Assembly: GCF_007830155.1 (NCBI RefSeq)
Contig: NZ_VLKY01000004.1
Location: 62,001 to 126,000 of the forward strand
Source of the DNA: Pseudomonas duriflava
Lineage (GTDB): Bacteria > Pseudomonadota > Gammaproteobacteria > Pseudomonadales > Pseudomonadaceae
DNA length: 64,000 nucleotides
Reading direction: 5' to 3'
The notes beneath the pieces are model-generated. The model was not told the origin of the DNA and did no database searches. It saw only the letters and a list, made by a program, of their open reading frames with translations. This document shows positions 1-9,870 of the stretch, one piece after another. The position numbers were made by a program, and so were the translations under genes. Each line of letters opens with the position of its first letter. Within the stretch, counting starts at the first letter, position 1.

Positions 1-659
1 ACGCCCGCGATGCCTATATCCGGCTAGGTTTGGGTTATCTTCAGGAAGGTAATCCCGAACGGGCTAAGATTCCTTTGAAAAAAGCATTGGAGCTGGATTC
101 TTCCAGTGCTGATGCACATGCTGCTCTGGCATTAGTCTTCCAAACGGAGATGGAGCCCTCCCTGGCGGACAAGGAATATCGTGAAGCTTTGTCCTTGCGT
201 CGAAACGATGCCCGAATTTTGAACAATTACGGGAGTTTTTTGTTTGAGCAAGGCCGTTATGCTGAGGCGTACGAGCGTTTTACCGAAGCCTCCCAGGACT
301 CTCTTTATCCAGAACGGTCAAGGGTTTTCGAAAACCTAGGACTAACAGCCTTGCGGTTAAACAAGCCGGAATTAGCTCGAGAGCATCTGGAAAAATCTTT
401 ACGGCTCAATAGTAAACAGCCGCGAGCACTGCTTGAGATGGCGCAGCTTTCATTTGATCAGCGGGAATATGTTCCGGCTCGTCAGTATTATGAGTTGTTT
501 AGTCAAATTAGTGCTCAAGATGCCAGAAGCCTTTTACTTGGTATTCGTTTGGCTGAAATCTTCAATGATCGCGACACGGCAGCCAGTTATACTTTGCAAC
601 TCAAGCGGTTATATCCCGCTTCAGCAGAATATAGGCAACTTCAGACGGAGCAACGATGA
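1..659 (+). CDS. pilF: Type IV pilus biogenesis lipoprotein PilF (5' end outside window)
   Basis: This is the C-terminal part of the TPR pilotin that helps the secretin PilQ reach and multimerise in the outer membrane for type IV pili. The frame is open from the first base of the window (codons from position 3), so the start and lipoprotein signal lie upstream; the visible part is about 218 residues. Repeated 34-residue TPR signatures can be seen (for example ADAHAALALVFQ, ARILNNYGSFLFEQGRYAEA, FENLGLTALRLNKPELA). The end sequence resembles Pseudomonas PilF throughout. It overlaps the rodZ start by 4 bp (ATGA), so the two are co-transcribed. Identification is by recalled family sequence and by the conserved order pilF-rodZ-ispG-hisS. 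Confidence 0.93.
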   Translation, partial: ARDAYIRLGLGYLQEGNPERAKIPLKKALELDSSSADAHAALALVFQTEMEPSLADKEYREALSLRRNDARILNNYGSFLFEQGRYAEAYERFTEASQDSLYPERSRVFENLGLTALRLNKPELAREHLEKSLRLNSKQPRALLEMAQLSFDQREYVPARQYYELFSQISAQDARSLLLGIRLAEIFNDRDTAASYTLQLKRLYPASAEYRQLQTEQR

Positions 660-1669
660 ATCACGTGCAACCTGAAGCTGTGATGTCAGCTCGTAGCAAT
701 CCAGGTGATCTATTGCGTCAGGCGCGTACCCAGCGTGGCTGGAGTCTGCCGCAAGTAGCCGCTCAGTTGAATCTGAGCGAGCGGGTCGTGGAGCAGCTTG
801 AGGCTGGCGATTACAAGCAGCTTCCTGGGCATACTTTTGCCCGTGGCTATACCCGTTCCTATGGAAAGTTGCTTGGCCTGGATCAGGCTGAACTAGTCAA
901 TATATTCGATCGATATACGGGAACTGATGCCAAAGGCAGTACAGTTCACACTATTAATCGCGTTCAGGAACCTGTGCGCTTGTCGCGAAGTGTTCTTCGC
1001 GTGGTCAGCTTTATTCTGGTCGTGCTCATTATAGGCCTTGCGTTGTTTTGGTGGCAGGAGCGGGGTGACTTGCATCTGTCCAACGGAGGTTTGAGTCTTG
1101 AGCACGTTGAGGTGGAAAGCGCTGATGGTACGACCGAGATCCATACGCTGGACGAGCCTGAGGACCAAGCCGTAGCTGATGCGCAACAGCCGGCAGAGCC
1201 TGTAATGGATAGTTCGGCCCCGGTGGCTTCCACATCTTCTGAGTCTACTGCCATAGCACCTGCTCAGCAGGCCTCTGACGTATCGCCTGCAAATCCAAAT
1301 GCATCGCCAAGTAATCCAACCGGTGCTTTAGTTGCTCCGCCTGCTGAATCCGTAACAGCTCTAGCACCAGTCACACCGCCTGCATCAGCAGAATCAGCAT
1401 CCGCTCCTGCTATCAAGGAAGGTGTTTTGGACATTCAGCTTGTGGCTGACTGTTGGATGCAAATTACTAACGGTGCAGGCAAAGTTCTTTTCAGCGGACT
1501 CAAGCGCAAAGGGGATAGCCTGCAATTTGAAAATGTTCAGGCACCTGTCGAGTTGCGCCTAGGATATGCACGCGGTGCGCAAATCACTTACAACGGTCAG
1601 CCAGTCGACGTGAAGCCTTATATTCGGGGCGAAACGGCGCGATTTAAGATCGGGCAAGTCACTCAGTGA
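656..1669 (+). CDS. rodZ: Cytoskeleton protein RodZ (HTH, TM, DUF4115)
   Basis: RodZ links the MreB cytoskeleton to the cell-wall elongation machinery across the inner membrane. Visible parts in order: an N-terminal helix-turn-helix of the RodZ type (about residues 17-80, with LLRQARTQRGWSLPQVAAQL), a basic stretch, one transmembrane helix (about 114-133), a long Ala/Pro/Ser-rich periplasmic linker (about 165-255) and a C-terminal beta domain DUF4115 (about 256-335, starting LDIQLVADCWMQI). Length of 337 is usual. The ATG at 656 overlaps the pilF stop; an internal ATG at 683 (MSARSNPGDLL) could also be the start. The linker is low complexity and probably variable between strains. Confidence 0.93.
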   Translation: MNHVQPEAVMSARSNPGDLLRQARTQRGWSLPQVAAQLNLSERVVEQLEAGDYKQLPGHTFARGYTRSYGKLLGLDQAELVNIFDRYTGTDAKGSTVHTINRVQEPVRLSRSVLRVVSFILVVLIIGLALFWWQERGDLHLSNGGLSLEHVEVESADGTTEIHTLDEPEDQAVADAQQPAEPVMDSSAPVASTSSESTAIAPAQQASDVSPANPNASPSNPTGALVAPPAESVTALAPVTPPASAESASAPAIKEGVLDIQLVADCWMQITNGAGKVLFSGLKRKGDSLQFENVQAPVELRLGYARGAQITYNGQPVDVKPYIRGETARFKIGQVTQ

Positions 1670-1693
1670 TAAAGCACAGACGGTGTTATAGCG

Positions 1694-1715
1694 AAGCGGC
1701 TATTCAAAGCCGCTT
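1694..1715 (+). terminator. Hairpin downstream of rodZ
   Basis: Perfect 8-bp stem AAGCGGCT (1694-1701) and AGCCGCTT (1708-1715) with a 6-nt loop, 25 bp after the rodZ stop. A T-rich run follows only later (from about 1735), so this may be a weak terminator or a processing hairpin between rodZ and ispG. Confidence 0.5.
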
Positions 1716-1813
1716 TAGCATTGTATGGATAGTCGTTTTTTCAGTTGTTTTCAATTTTGTAGCTGGGCCCATGCGAGATGGTCCTGGCAATCATCAGGAA
1801 GAAGAGTCCTGTC

Positions 1814-2926
1814 ATGCATAGCGAATCGCCCATCAAACGTCGGCCCTCTCGCAAGATATGGGTAGGCAACGTACCGGTAGGGGGTGATGCCCCGATTGCG
1901 GTACAAAGCATGACCAACACCGAGACCTGCGATGTAGCGGCAACCGTGGCGCAAATTCGGAGGCTGGAAGAGGCTGGCGCGGATATTGTGCGTGTATCGG
2001 TCCCTGACATGGATGCCGCCGAAGCGTTCGGTCGTATTAAGCAACAGGTGAACGTTCCTTTAGTGGCCGATATTCACTTTGACTACAAAATTGCCCTGCG
2101 TGTAGCTGAGCTTGGCGTAGACTGCCTGCGTATCAATCCAGGCAACATTGGTCGCGAGGATCGAGTAAGAGCTGTAGTGGATGCTGCTCGTGACAAAAAT
2201 ATACCGATCCGTATCGGGGTTAATGCTGGCTCGCTGGAAAAGGACCTCCAGAAAAAATATGGTGAGCCGACGCCCGAGGCGTTACTTGAATCAGCCATGC
2301 GTCACGTCGACCATCTCGACAAGCTGGATTTTCATAATTTCAAGGTCAGTGTGAAGGCCAGCGATGTCTTCATGGCGGTTGCTGCTTATCGGCTGTTGGC
2401 CCGACAGATCGAGCAGCCGCTGCACTTGGGAATTACTGAGGCGGGAGGGTTGCGTTCGGGAACGGTCAAGTCAGCGGTAGGCTTAGGCATGCTATTGGCC
2501 GAAGGCATTGGCGATACCATTCGTATCTCATTGGCTGCGGATCCTGTCGAAGAAATCAAAGTAGGATTCGATATTCTCAAATCCTTACGCCTGCGCTCGC
2601 GTGGAATCAATTTCATTGCCTGTCCCAGTTGCTCTCGTCAGAACTTCGACGTCGTGAAAACGATGAACGAGCTGGAGGGACGCCTCGAAGACCTGCTAGT
2701 GCCTCTGGATGTAGCAGTTATCGGTTGTGTAGTAAACGGTCCAGGCGAAGCCAAGGAGGCTCATGTGGGCTTGACCGGCGGAACCCCGAATAACTTGGTT
2801 TATATCGATGGCAAGCCAGCCCAGAAACTGACCAATGACAATTTGGTAGACGAGCTCGAGCAGTTGATCCGTCGCAAAGCCGCTGAAAAAGTTGAGGCTG
2901 AGGCGGCAGTAATAGCTCGTAGCTGA
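1814..2926 (+). CDS. ispG: 4-hydroxy-3-methylbut-2-en-1-yl diphosphate synthase (flavodoxin)
   Basis: IspG (GcpE) converts 2-C-methyl-D-erythritol 2,4-cyclodiphosphate to HMBPP in the MEP isoprenoid pathway using a [4Fe-4S] cluster. The TIM-barrel N-terminal half and the cluster Cys motifs near the end ([11 protein letters not shown] and [11 protein letters not shown]) are intact. The frame is open from an upstream ATG at 1778, but the start at 1814 ([10 protein letters not shown]) matches the usual Pseudomonas N-terminus and has a purine-rich AGGAAGAAG about 10 nt before it. About 370 residues, normal. The pathway enzyme Dxr also lies in this window (56703-57893). Confidence 0.96.
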   Translation: MHSESPIKRRPSRKIWVGNVPVGGDAPIAVQSMTNTETCDVAATVAQIRRLEEAGADIVRVSVPDMDAAEAFGRIKQQVNVPLVADIHFDYKIALRVAELGVDCLRINPGNIGREDRVRAVVDAARDKNIPIRIGVNAGSLEKDLQKKYGEPTPEALLESAMRHVDHLDKLDFHNFKVSVKASDVFMAVAAYRLLARQIEQPLHLGITEAGGLRSGTVKSAVGLGMLLAEGIGDTIRISLAADPVEEIKVGFDILKSLRLRSRGINFIACPSCSRQNFDVVKTMNELEGRLEDLLVPLDVAVIGCVVNGPGEAKEAHVGLTGGTPNNLVYIDGKPAQKLTNDNLVDELEQLIRRKAAEKVEAEAAVIARS

Positions 2927-2979
2927 TCCCGTCGGTGGGCTAAGTGCCCGTTCTAGTTGAAACGAATCAAGGATTCTTC

Positions 2980-4293
2980 GTGAGCAAGTCTCTGCAAGCC
3001 ATTCGTGGCATGAATGACATACTGCCGGAACAGACGCCCGCTTGGCGTTATCTGGAATCAACATTTGCCCGTTTGATGGACGGGTACGGTTACAAGGAAA
3101 TCCGTTTGCCTATCCTTGAATTCACCGAGCTGTTCGCTCGTGGAATAGGAGAGGGCACGGATGTAGTCGACAAAGAGATGTATACCTTTGCCGACCGTAA
3201 CGGTGAGTCGCTGACGCTTCGTCCGGAAGGTACGGCGGGTTGTGTGCGTGCTGTGCTTGAACATGGCCTGACCGGCGGCGGACAGGTACAAAAGCTCTGG
3301 TACACCGGGCCTATGTTCCGATATGAGAAGCCGCAAAAAGGGCGTTATCGTCAGTTCCATCAAATCGGGGTCGAGGTGTTCAATCTCCCTGGGCCGGATA
3401 TTGATGCCGAGCTGATCGTGCTGACTTGGCGACTATGGCAAAAGCTTGGTATTGCCGATGCTGTAACTCTACAACTAAATAGCTTGGGGTCGAGCGAAGC
3501 GCGTGCGACCTATCGTGACGCACTGGTTGCCTACCTCCAGGAACGTTTCGAGCAGCTGGATGAAGACAGCCAGCGCCGTTTGACCACAAACCCGTTGCGT
3601 ATTCTCGACAGCAAAAACGCCCAAACTCAGGCTGTATTAGCCGAAGCACCTACACTGGCGGATTATCTGGATGACGAGTCCCGTGCGCATTTTGAAGGTT
3701 TGAAGGCACGCCTCGACGCAGTCGGTATCGCGTATACCCTCAATCCAAAGCTTGTACGTGGCCTCGATTATTATGGCCGTACCGTATTCGAGTGGGTTAC
3801 CGATAAGCTGGGAGCTCAGGGAACAGTATGTGCGGGTGGCCGCTATGATGGTTTGATCAGCCAGTTTGGTGGTAAACCAACGCCCGGCGTCGGTTTTGCC
3901 ATGGGCGTCGAGCGCCTGGTATTGCTTCTGGAAACGTTAGATCGGATTCCTGCAGAGCTAGGCCGTCCAATGGACGTCTATCTGTGTATGTTCGGCGAGG
4001 AAGCTGATGTAGCAGGGTTAGCCCTGGCGGAAAAGCTTCGCGATGCGTTGCCTGCGCTTCGACTTGCTGTGAATGCCGGTGCCGGTAGCTTTAAAAGTCA
4101 ATTCAAGAAGGCCGACAAAAGCGGTGCTCTGTTTGCGTTGATCTTGGGCGAAAATGAGCTCAGTCAGCAGCGGATCGGCTTGAAGTCCCTACGCAGCGAT
4201 GATGAGCAGGAACTGGTTGCCTGGGATGAATTAACTACCCGTCTGCAAGAGCGCTTGTCTCAGCAGATTCCAGCCGACCGCGAACGTGAATAG
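2980..4293 (+). CDS. hisS: Histidyl-tRNA synthetase
   Basis: Class II aminoacyl-tRNA synthetase that charges tRNA-His in the cytoplasm. Class II and HisRS motifs are all visible: motif 2 ([18 protein letters not shown]), the histidine motifs [15 protein letters not shown] and CAGGRYDGL, motif 3 ([11 protein letters not shown]) and a C-terminal anticodon domain. The GTG at 2980 ([16 protein letters not shown]) fits the family N-terminus and is preceded by AAGGA; an in-frame GTG at 2944 would add 12 unlikely residues. About 437 residues. Follows ispG by 53 bp and precedes yfgM by 9 bp, giving an ispG-hisS-yfgM-bamB operon. Confidence 0.96.
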   Translation: MSKSLQAIRGMNDILPEQTPAWRYLESTFARLMDGYGYKEIRLPILEFTELFARGIGEGTDVVDKEMYTFADRNGESLTLRPEGTAGCVRAVLEHGLTGGGQVQKLWYTGPMFRYEKPQKGRYRQFHQIGVEVFNLPGPDIDAELIVLTWRLWQKLGIADAVTLQLNSLGSSEARATYRDALVAYLQERFEQLDEDSQRRLTTNPLRILDSKNAQTQAVLAEAPTLADYLDDESRAHFEGLKARLDAVGIAYTLNPKLVRGLDYYGRTVFEWVTDKLGAQGTVCAGGRYDGLISQFGGKPTPGVGFAMGVERLVLLLETLDRIPAELGRPMDVYLCMFGEEADVAGLALAEKLRDALPALRLAVNAGAGSFKSQFKKADKSGALFALILGENELSQQRIGLKSLRSDDEQELVAWDELTTRLQERLSQQIPADRERE

Positions 4294-4302
4294 GAGTAGC
4301 CG

Positions 4303-4947
4303 GTGAGCTCGCAGATTGAAGATGAAAACCTCGCTTCCGTGAAGGAGTGGTGGCAGCGTAACGGCAAGCCTCTGCTCATTGGTGGAGTATTGGCCCTGGC
4401 AGCGGTGTTGGGCTGGCAGGCCTGGGAACGTTATCAGGCGAACCAGTCTCAAGGCGCCTCGATGGTGTATCAGCAATTGGTAGAAGCAGCCCTTGATCCA
4501 AGTGGCAAGCCTGACACGGCTCGTGTCATGGATCTTTCTAACCAGTTGAAGCAGGAATATGCCGGTTCGGCTTATGCTCAATATGGCAGCCTTTTTGTGG
4601 CCAAGGTAGCCGTCGAAGGCGGTAAGCTCGATGATGCCGCCCGTGAGTTGAAATCTGTGTTGGACAAGCCCGCCGATGAAACCTTAGGTGAGCTGGCTCG
4701 TCAGCGATTGGCGCGTGTGCTCGCCGCTCAAGGCAAAGCCGATGAAGGCCTCAAATTGCTGGAAGGCCAAGTGGAAAAGCCTTATGCCGCCAACCGCGAT
4801 GAGCTAAGAGGCGATTTGCTAGTGACTTTGGGCCGTATGGACGAAGCACGTGCCGCCTACGAAAAAGCAAAATCCGAATTGTCGGATGACGCAGCGGAAG
4901 GCACGTTACAGATGAAACTTGATGATCTGGCAAAAGGAGGCGCCTGA
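4303..4947 (+). CDS. yfgM: YfgM family TPR protein, SecYEG ancillary subunit
   Basis: YfgM is an inner-membrane protein with a periplasmic TPR domain that associates with the SecYEG translocon and periplasmic chaperones. Sequence shows a short cytosolic N-terminus (SSQIEDENLASVKEWWQRNG), one transmembrane helix (about 22-42, LLIGGVLALAAVLGWQAW) and a TPR-like helical region to the end (214 residues). GTG start at 4303 with GGAGTAG upstream. Its stop overlaps the bamB ATG by one base (TGATG), so the products are translationally linked; both act in envelope protein biogenesis. Confidence 0.9.
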   Translation: MSSQIEDENLASVKEWWQRNGKPLLIGGVLALAAVLGWQAWERYQANQSQGASMVYQQLVEAALDPSGKPDTARVMDLSNQLKQEYAGSAYAQYGSLFVAKVAVEGGKLDDAARELKSVLDKPADETLGELARQRLARVLAAQGKADEGLKLLEGQVEKPYAANRDELRGDLLVTLGRMDEARAAYEKAKSELSDDAAEGTLQMKLDDLAKGGA

Positions 4948-6089
4948 TGTTGCGCTGGAAACAGATGGTGCTGGTAGCGCTAGCCTTGGCTGTCGTAGGG
5001 TGTAGCAGTAGCAAGACTAAGGAATTGCCTCCTGCCGAACTGCAGGAGTTTACAAGTGAAGTTCAACTCAAAGAGCAGTGGAGTCGTTCGATTGGTGAGG
5101 GCCAAGGGGAGACTTATAACCAGCTGACACCTGCTGTTGATGGTCAAAGCCTCTATGTGACCGATAGTGAAGGTCTGGTCATGGCTTTGAATCGCGAGAG
5201 CGGTGATGTGATTTGGAAGAAGGAACTGGACGTTCCTGTCTCGGGCGGTGTAGGGGCCGGCTACGGTCTCGTATTGCTTGGAACTCTTCGCGGCGAGGTT
5301 ATTGCCTTAGACGCTGCGTCCGGTGATGAAAAGTGGCGCTCTCGTGCATCCAGTGAGGTGCTGGCACCGCCGGTTACCAATGGCGATATCGTGGTCGCGC
5401 ATACTCAAGATGACAAGCTGTTTGCCTTTGATGCCTCGACGGGTGATCGTCGTTGGCTCTATGAGGAAAGCATGCCGGTTCTCACCTTGCGAGGTACCGG
5501 TGCGCCTGTGGTCACAAACCGCTATGTCGTGGCAGGTCTATCCAGTGGTAAAGTCATTGCCCTGGACACCCAGCGTGGTCTGCCCCTTTGGGAACAGGTT
5601 GTAGCCGTTCCTCAAGGACGTTCCGAGCTAGACCGCATGGTTGATATCAATGGCGGCATGCTGCTCTCAGGTTCCACCTTGTATGTAACAACCTACCATG
5701 GCCGAGTCGCCGGTCTTGATCTGGAAAGTGGCCGTATGCTGTGGCAGCGTGATGCTTCCAGTTATACGGGCGTAGCTGAAGGGTTTGGCAACGTCTATGT
5801 TAGTCTGGACAATGGTACGGTCGAAGCCGTAGATCAAAATAGCTCCTCTGCCCTGTGGAGCAACGAGTCACTGGCGCGTCGCCAGTTATCAGCGCCTGCA
5901 GTACTTTCGAGCTATGTCGTGGTCGGTGATTTTGAGGGCTATATTCATCTACTGAGTCAGGTAGATGGCCATATGGCTGGCCGCGAAAAACTGGGTAATG
6001 GTGGCATTCGGGTTCGTCCGCTAGTGGACGGCGACTGGATGTACGTGTATGGCAACGGCGGTAAGCTAGTCGCCTACACCATTCGCTAG
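4947..6089 (+). CDS. bamB: Outer membrane protein assembly factor BamB
   Basis: Lipoprotein of the BAM complex that inserts beta-barrel proteins into the outer membrane with BamA (present at 59334-61703). Residues 1-18 form a lipoprotein signal and Cys19 is the acylation site (ALAVVGCSSS). The body is an eight-bladed PQQ-type beta-propeller; recurrent blade motifs such as ALNRESGDVIWKKEL, ALDAASGDEKW and AFDASTGDRRWLYEE are seen. 380 residues, the usual length. Last gene before a strong intrinsic terminator at 6108. Confidence 0.95.
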   Translation: MLRWKQMVLVALALAVVGCSSSKTKELPPAELQEFTSEVQLKEQWSRSIGEGQGETYNQLTPAVDGQSLYVTDSEGLVMALNRESGDVIWKKELDVPVSGGVGAGYGLVLLGTLRGEVIALDAASGDEKWRSRASSEVLAPPVTNGDIVVAHTQDDKLFAFDASTGDRRWLYEESMPVLTLRGTGAPVVTNRYVVAGLSSGKVIALDTQRGLPLWEQVVAVPQGRSELDRMVDINGGMLLSGSTLYVTTYHGRVAGLDLESGRMLWQRDASSYTGVAEGFGNVYVSLDNGTVEAVDQNSSSALWSNESLARRQLSAPAVLSSYVVVGDFEGYIHLLSQVDGHMAGREKLGNGGIRVRPLVDGDWMYVYGNGGKLVAYTIR

Positions 6090-6107
6090 ACCGCTCGGTA
6101 ATGATAT

Positions 6108-6145
6108 GGCCGCTACCGCTCTGACGATAGCGGCCTTTGTGTTTT
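6108..6145 (+). terminator. Intrinsic terminator after bamB
   Basis: Perfect 8-bp stem GGCCGCTA (6108-6115) / TAGCGGCC (6128-6135) followed at once by TTTGTGTTTTC. Lies 18 bp after the bamB stop and 22 bp before der. Confidence 0.85.
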
Positions 6146-6167
6146 CAGTATTCCTGTGGAGAGCCGC

Positions 6168-7649
6168 ATGGTTCCCGTTATTGCTCTGGTGGGTCGCCCA
6201 AATGTCGGCAAATCCACATTATTCAACCGTCTGACCAAAACCCGTGATGCTATCGTGGCGGATATTGCGGGTCTGACCCGTGATCGCAAATATGGCGAAG
6301 CGCACTGGCAGGGGCGGACGTATATCGTTGTCGACACCGGCGGTATTTCTGGTGACGAAGAAGGCATCGACATGAAGATGGCCGAGCAGTCGCTGCAAGC
6401 CATCGAAGAGGCAGATGCCGTTTTGTTCATTGTAGATTCTCGTGCCGGCATGACGGCAGGGGATCAGATGATTGCCGAACACCTGCGTACCCGAAACAAG
6501 CGCAGCTTTCTTATAGCGAACAAGGTCGATACCGTCGATCCGGATATTGCACGCGCCGAGTTCAGCCCTATGGGGATGGGCAATGCGTTGACCATCGCGG
6601 CGTCTCATGGCCGCGGTATTAGCGCAATGCTCGAAGAGGTACTGGGTGATTTCCCCAAGGACGCGGAAGAGGAGACATTCGGCGAAGAACCTGAAGGGGA
6701 TGAGACCGCTGAAGGTGTGGTCGAGAAGCGCATTCCGGGGCCTGATGAAAAGACTGGTATCAAGATCGCCATCATTGGACGCCCTAACGTGGGTAAGTCG
6801 ACGCTAGTCAATCGTATGCTGGGTGAAGAGCGAGTCATTGTTTATGACCAGGCCGGCACCACACGGGACAGCATCTACATTCCCTTCGAGCGCAATGAAG
6901 AAAAATATACCCTGATCGATACGGCAGGTGTACGCCGCCGCGGCAAGATCTTTGAGGCGGTCGAAAAGTTTTCGGTTGTGAAGACCCTTCAAGCGATTCA
7001 GGATGCCAACGTCGTTATTTTCGTGATGGATGCCCGTGAAGGGGTCGTCGAGCACGATTTGAACCTTTTAGGGTTCGTATTGGAGACCGGGCGAGCCTTA
7101 GTTATTGCCTTGAACAAGTGGGATGGCATGGAGGCAAGCGAGCGTGATTATGTGAAGACTGAGCTGGAGCGGCGACTCATGTTTGCTAACTTCGCCGATA
7201 TTCACTTTATTTCTGCTTTGCACGGTACAGGTGTTGGGCATTTGTACAAATCGGTGCAGCAGGCTTTCACGGCAGCCGTAACACGTTGGCCAACCAGCCG
7301 CTTGACCAAGATTCTTGAAGATGCTGTCAGCGAGCATCAGCCGCCATTGGTAAATGGTCGTCGGATCAAGCTGCGCTACGCCCATATGGGAGGTGCTAAT
7401 CCGCCGCTGCTGATCATTCATGGTAATCAGGTGGATGCCGTACCACGCGCCTACACCCGTTATTTGGAAAACACCTATCGTCGCGTGTTGAAACTGATAG
7501 GTACGCCGATCCGTATCGAATACAAGTCGGGTGAGAACCCGTATGCGGATAAGAAAAATGTGTTGACCGAACGGCAGGTAAACAAGAAGCGCCGCCTGAT
7601 GAGCCATCACAAGAAGGCGGAAAAGAAGCGCAAGGACAAGCGTCGTTAA
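6168..7649 (+). CDS. der: Ribosome biogenesis GTPase Der (EngA)
   Basis: Essential double-GTPase needed for 50S ribosome maturation. Two complete G domains are seen: P-loops [12 protein letters not shown] near the N-terminus and [12 protein letters not shown] about 200 residues later, each with G2/G3 (DTGG, DTAG) and NKxD motifs (ANKVD, LNKWD), followed by the KH-like domain and a Lys/Arg-rich tail ([18 protein letters not shown]). About 493 residues. The ATG at 6168 ([16 protein letters not shown]) is chosen over the in-frame GTG at 6156 because it matches the family N-terminus and has GGAG upstream. An acidic linker lies between the two G domains. Confidence 0.97.
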   Translation: MVPVIALVGRPNVGKSTLFNRLTKTRDAIVADIAGLTRDRKYGEAHWQGRTYIVVDTGGISGDEEGIDMKMAEQSLQAIEEADAVLFIVDSRAGMTAGDQMIAEHLRTRNKRSFLIANKVDTVDPDIARAEFSPMGMGNALTIAASHGRGISAMLEEVLGDFPKDAEEETFGEEPEGDETAEGVVEKRIPGPDEKTGIKIAIIGRPNVGKSTLVNRMLGEERVIVYDQAGTTRDSIYIPFERNEEKYTLIDTAGVRRRGKIFEAVEKFSVVKTLQAIQDANVVIFVMDAREGVVEHDLNLLGFVLETGRALVIALNKWDGMEASERDYVKTELERRLMFANFADIHFISALHGTGVGHLYKSVQQAFTAAVTRWPTSRLTKILEDAVSEHQPPLVNGRRIKLRYAHMGGANPPLLIIHGNQVDAVPRAYTRYLENTYRRVLKLIGTPIRIEYKSGENPYADKKNVLTERQVNKKRRLMSHHKKAEKKRKDKRR

Positions 7650-7655
7650 TCGTTT

Positions 7656-7684
7656 GTTAGCGGCACGTCTCGCGTGTCGCTAAC
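7656..7684 (+). terminator. Hairpin downstream of der
   Basis: 12-bp stem (one G-U pair) GTTAGCGGCACG (7656-7667) with CGTGTCGCTAAC (7673-7684), 5-nt loop, starting 6 bp after the der stop. No clear T-tract follows, so it may be a Rho-assisted terminator or 3' end stabiliser. Confidence 0.5.
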
Positions 7685-7825
7685 TGACAGGCACTACTGC
7701 TAGTTGTCATGAGCGACTATGGGCAGCAGGTAAAAGCATCTACTCAAAAAACGATAGCGGTATGCCTCGCTTCGTTAAGCATTGAGCGCCCCGAGGCCGA
7801 ACCGCCATCTCTGTCGGAGCGTTTG

Positions 7826-8974
7826 ATGATCCACAGCAAGCTGCCAAACCTGGGCGTCACGATTTTTACAAAGATGTCCCAGCTCGCCCTGGAAACCGGG
7901 GCCATTAATCTATCGCAAGGTTTTCCAGATTACGATGGGCCGCAAGCATTGCGCGAGGCCGTAGTGCGGCATGTTATGGCTGGACACAATCAGTACGCCC
8001 CTATGGCCGGTTTGCCTGCGTTACGTGAGCAAATCGCACATAAAGTAACGGCGTTGTATGGGCGGACGGTCGACGCGCAGAACGAAATTACCGTAACGCC
8101 TGGTGCGACCCAGGCGCTGTTCTGTGCCATCCAGGCGATCGTACGTGAAGGCGATGAGGTTATTGTATTTGACCCCTGTTATGACGCCTACGAGCCATCA
8201 GTTGAACTGGCCGGCGGCCGTTGCGTACACGTGCCGTTGACACTGCCGGGGTTCAGGATTGATTGGGAGCGCTTACAGGCCGCCTTGAGCGTACGCACCC
8301 GTGCGATCGTTTTGAATACTCCTCACAATCCCAGCGGCGCAATCATTAGCCATGAAGAGCTTGATCAATTAGCTTCGCTGATTCGCGACCGTGATATTTA
8401 CCTTATCAGCGATGAGGTATATGAGCATCTGGTATTCGATGGCAGATCGCATGTGAGCGTACTCTCCCACGAAGAGCTATATGCCCGTGCTTTTGTAGTG
8501 AGTTCGTTTGGTAAGACCTATCATGTGACCGGCTGGAAGACAGGCTATGCTATCGCGCCGCCTGCGCTTTCAACGGAATTACGTAAAGTACACCAGTATG
8601 TGAGCTTTTGTAGCGTGACGCCGCTGCAATGGGCCTTGGCTGATTTCATGGCAGCGCACCCGGAACATGTCACCGAGCTTCCTGCTTTTTACCAGAGCAA
8701 GCGTGATTTGTTTTGTGATCTGATGAGTTCGTCCCGCTTCGATTTTACCCGTACAGCTGGAACCTATTTTCAGCTGGCCGATTATTCTGCAATTCGTGAC
8801 GATCTAAGTGACGTTGAAATGGTCGAATGGCTGACACGTGAGCACGGTGTGGCTGCGATCCCAATCTCAGTGTTCTATCAGCAGCTACCCCAGGGCTTGC
8901 GCCTGGTACGTTTCTGTTTCGCCAAACGAGAGGAGACGCTGCGCCGGGCAGCGGAGAAACTGTGCGCGATTTAA
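7826..8974 (+). CDS. Methionine aminotransferase (YbdL type, PLP)
   Basis: Fold type I PLP aminotransferase of the KAT/methionine aminotransferase group, which transaminates 4-methylthio-2-oxobutanoate to methionine with glutamine-type donors. Visible residues: NTPHNPSG, SDEVYEHLVFDG, and the PLP lysine in SSFGKTYHVTGWKTGY (Lys230). The frame is open upstream to 7709, but ATG 7826 (MIHSKLPNLGVTIFTKM) has GGAG 6 nt before it and gives the usual 382 residues. It overlaps the next gene, an omega-amidase, by 13 bp; the pair is the known transaminase/omega-amidase arrangement that makes glutamine-dependent transamination irreversible. Confidence 0.88.
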   Translation: MIHSKLPNLGVTIFTKMSQLALETGAINLSQGFPDYDGPQALREAVVRHVMAGHNQYAPMAGLPALREQIAHKVTALYGRTVDAQNEITVTPGATQALFCAIQAIVREGDEVIVFDPCYDAYEPSVELAGGRCVHVPLTLPGFRIDWERLQAALSVRTRAIVLNTPHNPSGAIISHEELDQLASLIRDRDIYLISDEVYEHLVFDGRSHVSVLSHEELYARAFVVSSFGKTYHVTGWKTGYAIAPPALSTELRKVHQYVSFCSVTPLQWALADFMAAHPEHVTELPAFYQSKRDLFCDLMSSSRFDFTRTAGTYFQLADYSAIRDDLSDVEMVEWLTREHGVAAIPISVFYQQLPQGLRLVRFCFAKREETLRRAAEKLCAI

Positions 8975-9753
8975 GCTTACGACCTGATTTGAATATAGCG
9001 CTCATCCAAGCCAGCCTGGTCTGGCATGATGCCTCGGCCAACCGTGACCGTTTTACGGCCTTGTTGCAGCAGGCGAAAGGCGCTGACCTGATCGTTCTAC
9101 CTGAAATGTTTACCACAGGCTTTTCCATGGATTCCGCCTTGTTGGCTGAAGAGGAGGGCGGGCGAACCTACGCCTGGATGCGTGAGCAAGCCTCGTTACT
9201 GGATGCCGTGGTGACAGGAAGCTTCATCGTACGTGATGCAGAAGGGCATTATCGCAATCGCTTGCTATGGGCGCGTCCGGATGGAACGCTTTCGCATTAC
9301 GATAAGCGTCATCTGTTCCGTATGGCGGGGGAGCATGAGCATTATACGGCCGGAAAGGAGCAGGCTGTATTCGAGCTCAAGGGATGGCGGATTCGACCGC
9401 TGATCTGCTATGACCTGCGCTTTCCGGTCTGGAGTCGTGATCCGGTAAAGACCGATCTGTTGCTCTATACGGCTAACTGGCCAGCAGCCCGGCGTAACCA
9501 CTGGAACCGCTTGCTGCCAGCACGGGCCATTGAAAATTTGTGTTATGTAGCCGCGGTAAATCGTATTGGCGAAGATGGTCGAGGTGTTGTCTACAGTGGC
9601 GATAGCCAGGTTCTGGATTTCCAGGGTGAGGCGTTGCTGGAGGCGAAGGAAAATACAGGCGTATTTACCGTAGCCTTGTCAGCAGAAACATTGTCGCGTT
9701 ATCGCGATGCTTTCCCCGCCTATCGAGACGTGGACGATTTCGCGCTGTTATAA
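8962..9753 (+). CDS. Omega-amidase YafV-like (nitrilase superfamily)
   Basis: Carbon-nitrogen hydrolase that probably deaminates 2-oxoglutaramate formed by the preceding aminotransferase. The Glu-Lys-Cys catalytic triad of the nitrilase superfamily is complete: Glu48 (LPEMFTTGFSM), Lys115 (YDKRHLFRM) and Cys149 (RPLICYDLRFPVW). The GTG at 8962 sits inside the end of the aminotransferase gene (13-bp overlap); alternative TTG at 8989 would remove nine residues. 263 residues, usual for YafV. Cytosolic, no signal peptide. Confidence 0.88.
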   Translation: MRDLSLRPDLNIALIQASLVWHDASANRDRFTALLQQAKGADLIVLPEMFTTGFSMDSALLAEEEGGRTYAWMREQASLLDAVVTGSFIVRDAEGHYRNRLLWARPDGTLSHYDKRHLFRMAGEHEHYTAGKEQAVFELKGWRIRPLICYDLRFPVWSRDPVKTDLLLYTANWPAARRNHWNRLLPARAIENLCYVAAVNRIGEDGRGVVYSGDSQVLDFQGEALLEAKENTGVFTVALSAETLSRYRDAFPAYRDVDDFALL

Positions 9754-9870
9754 GCGCTCCGTCACTTAACTTGAGACGCTTGATCTTGGGGCCTTAGTAT
9801 CCTGGGCTTGCTGGCCGACCTGATCGGGTTGCAGACTGTTTGCTTCGGCAGGCCAATAAGGATCACCCTC

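Noticed and set aside
7709-7825. Upstream extension of the methionine aminotransferase frame to an ATG at 7709
   Set aside because: The extra 39 residues do not resemble the family and the ATG at 7826 has a better ribosome site.
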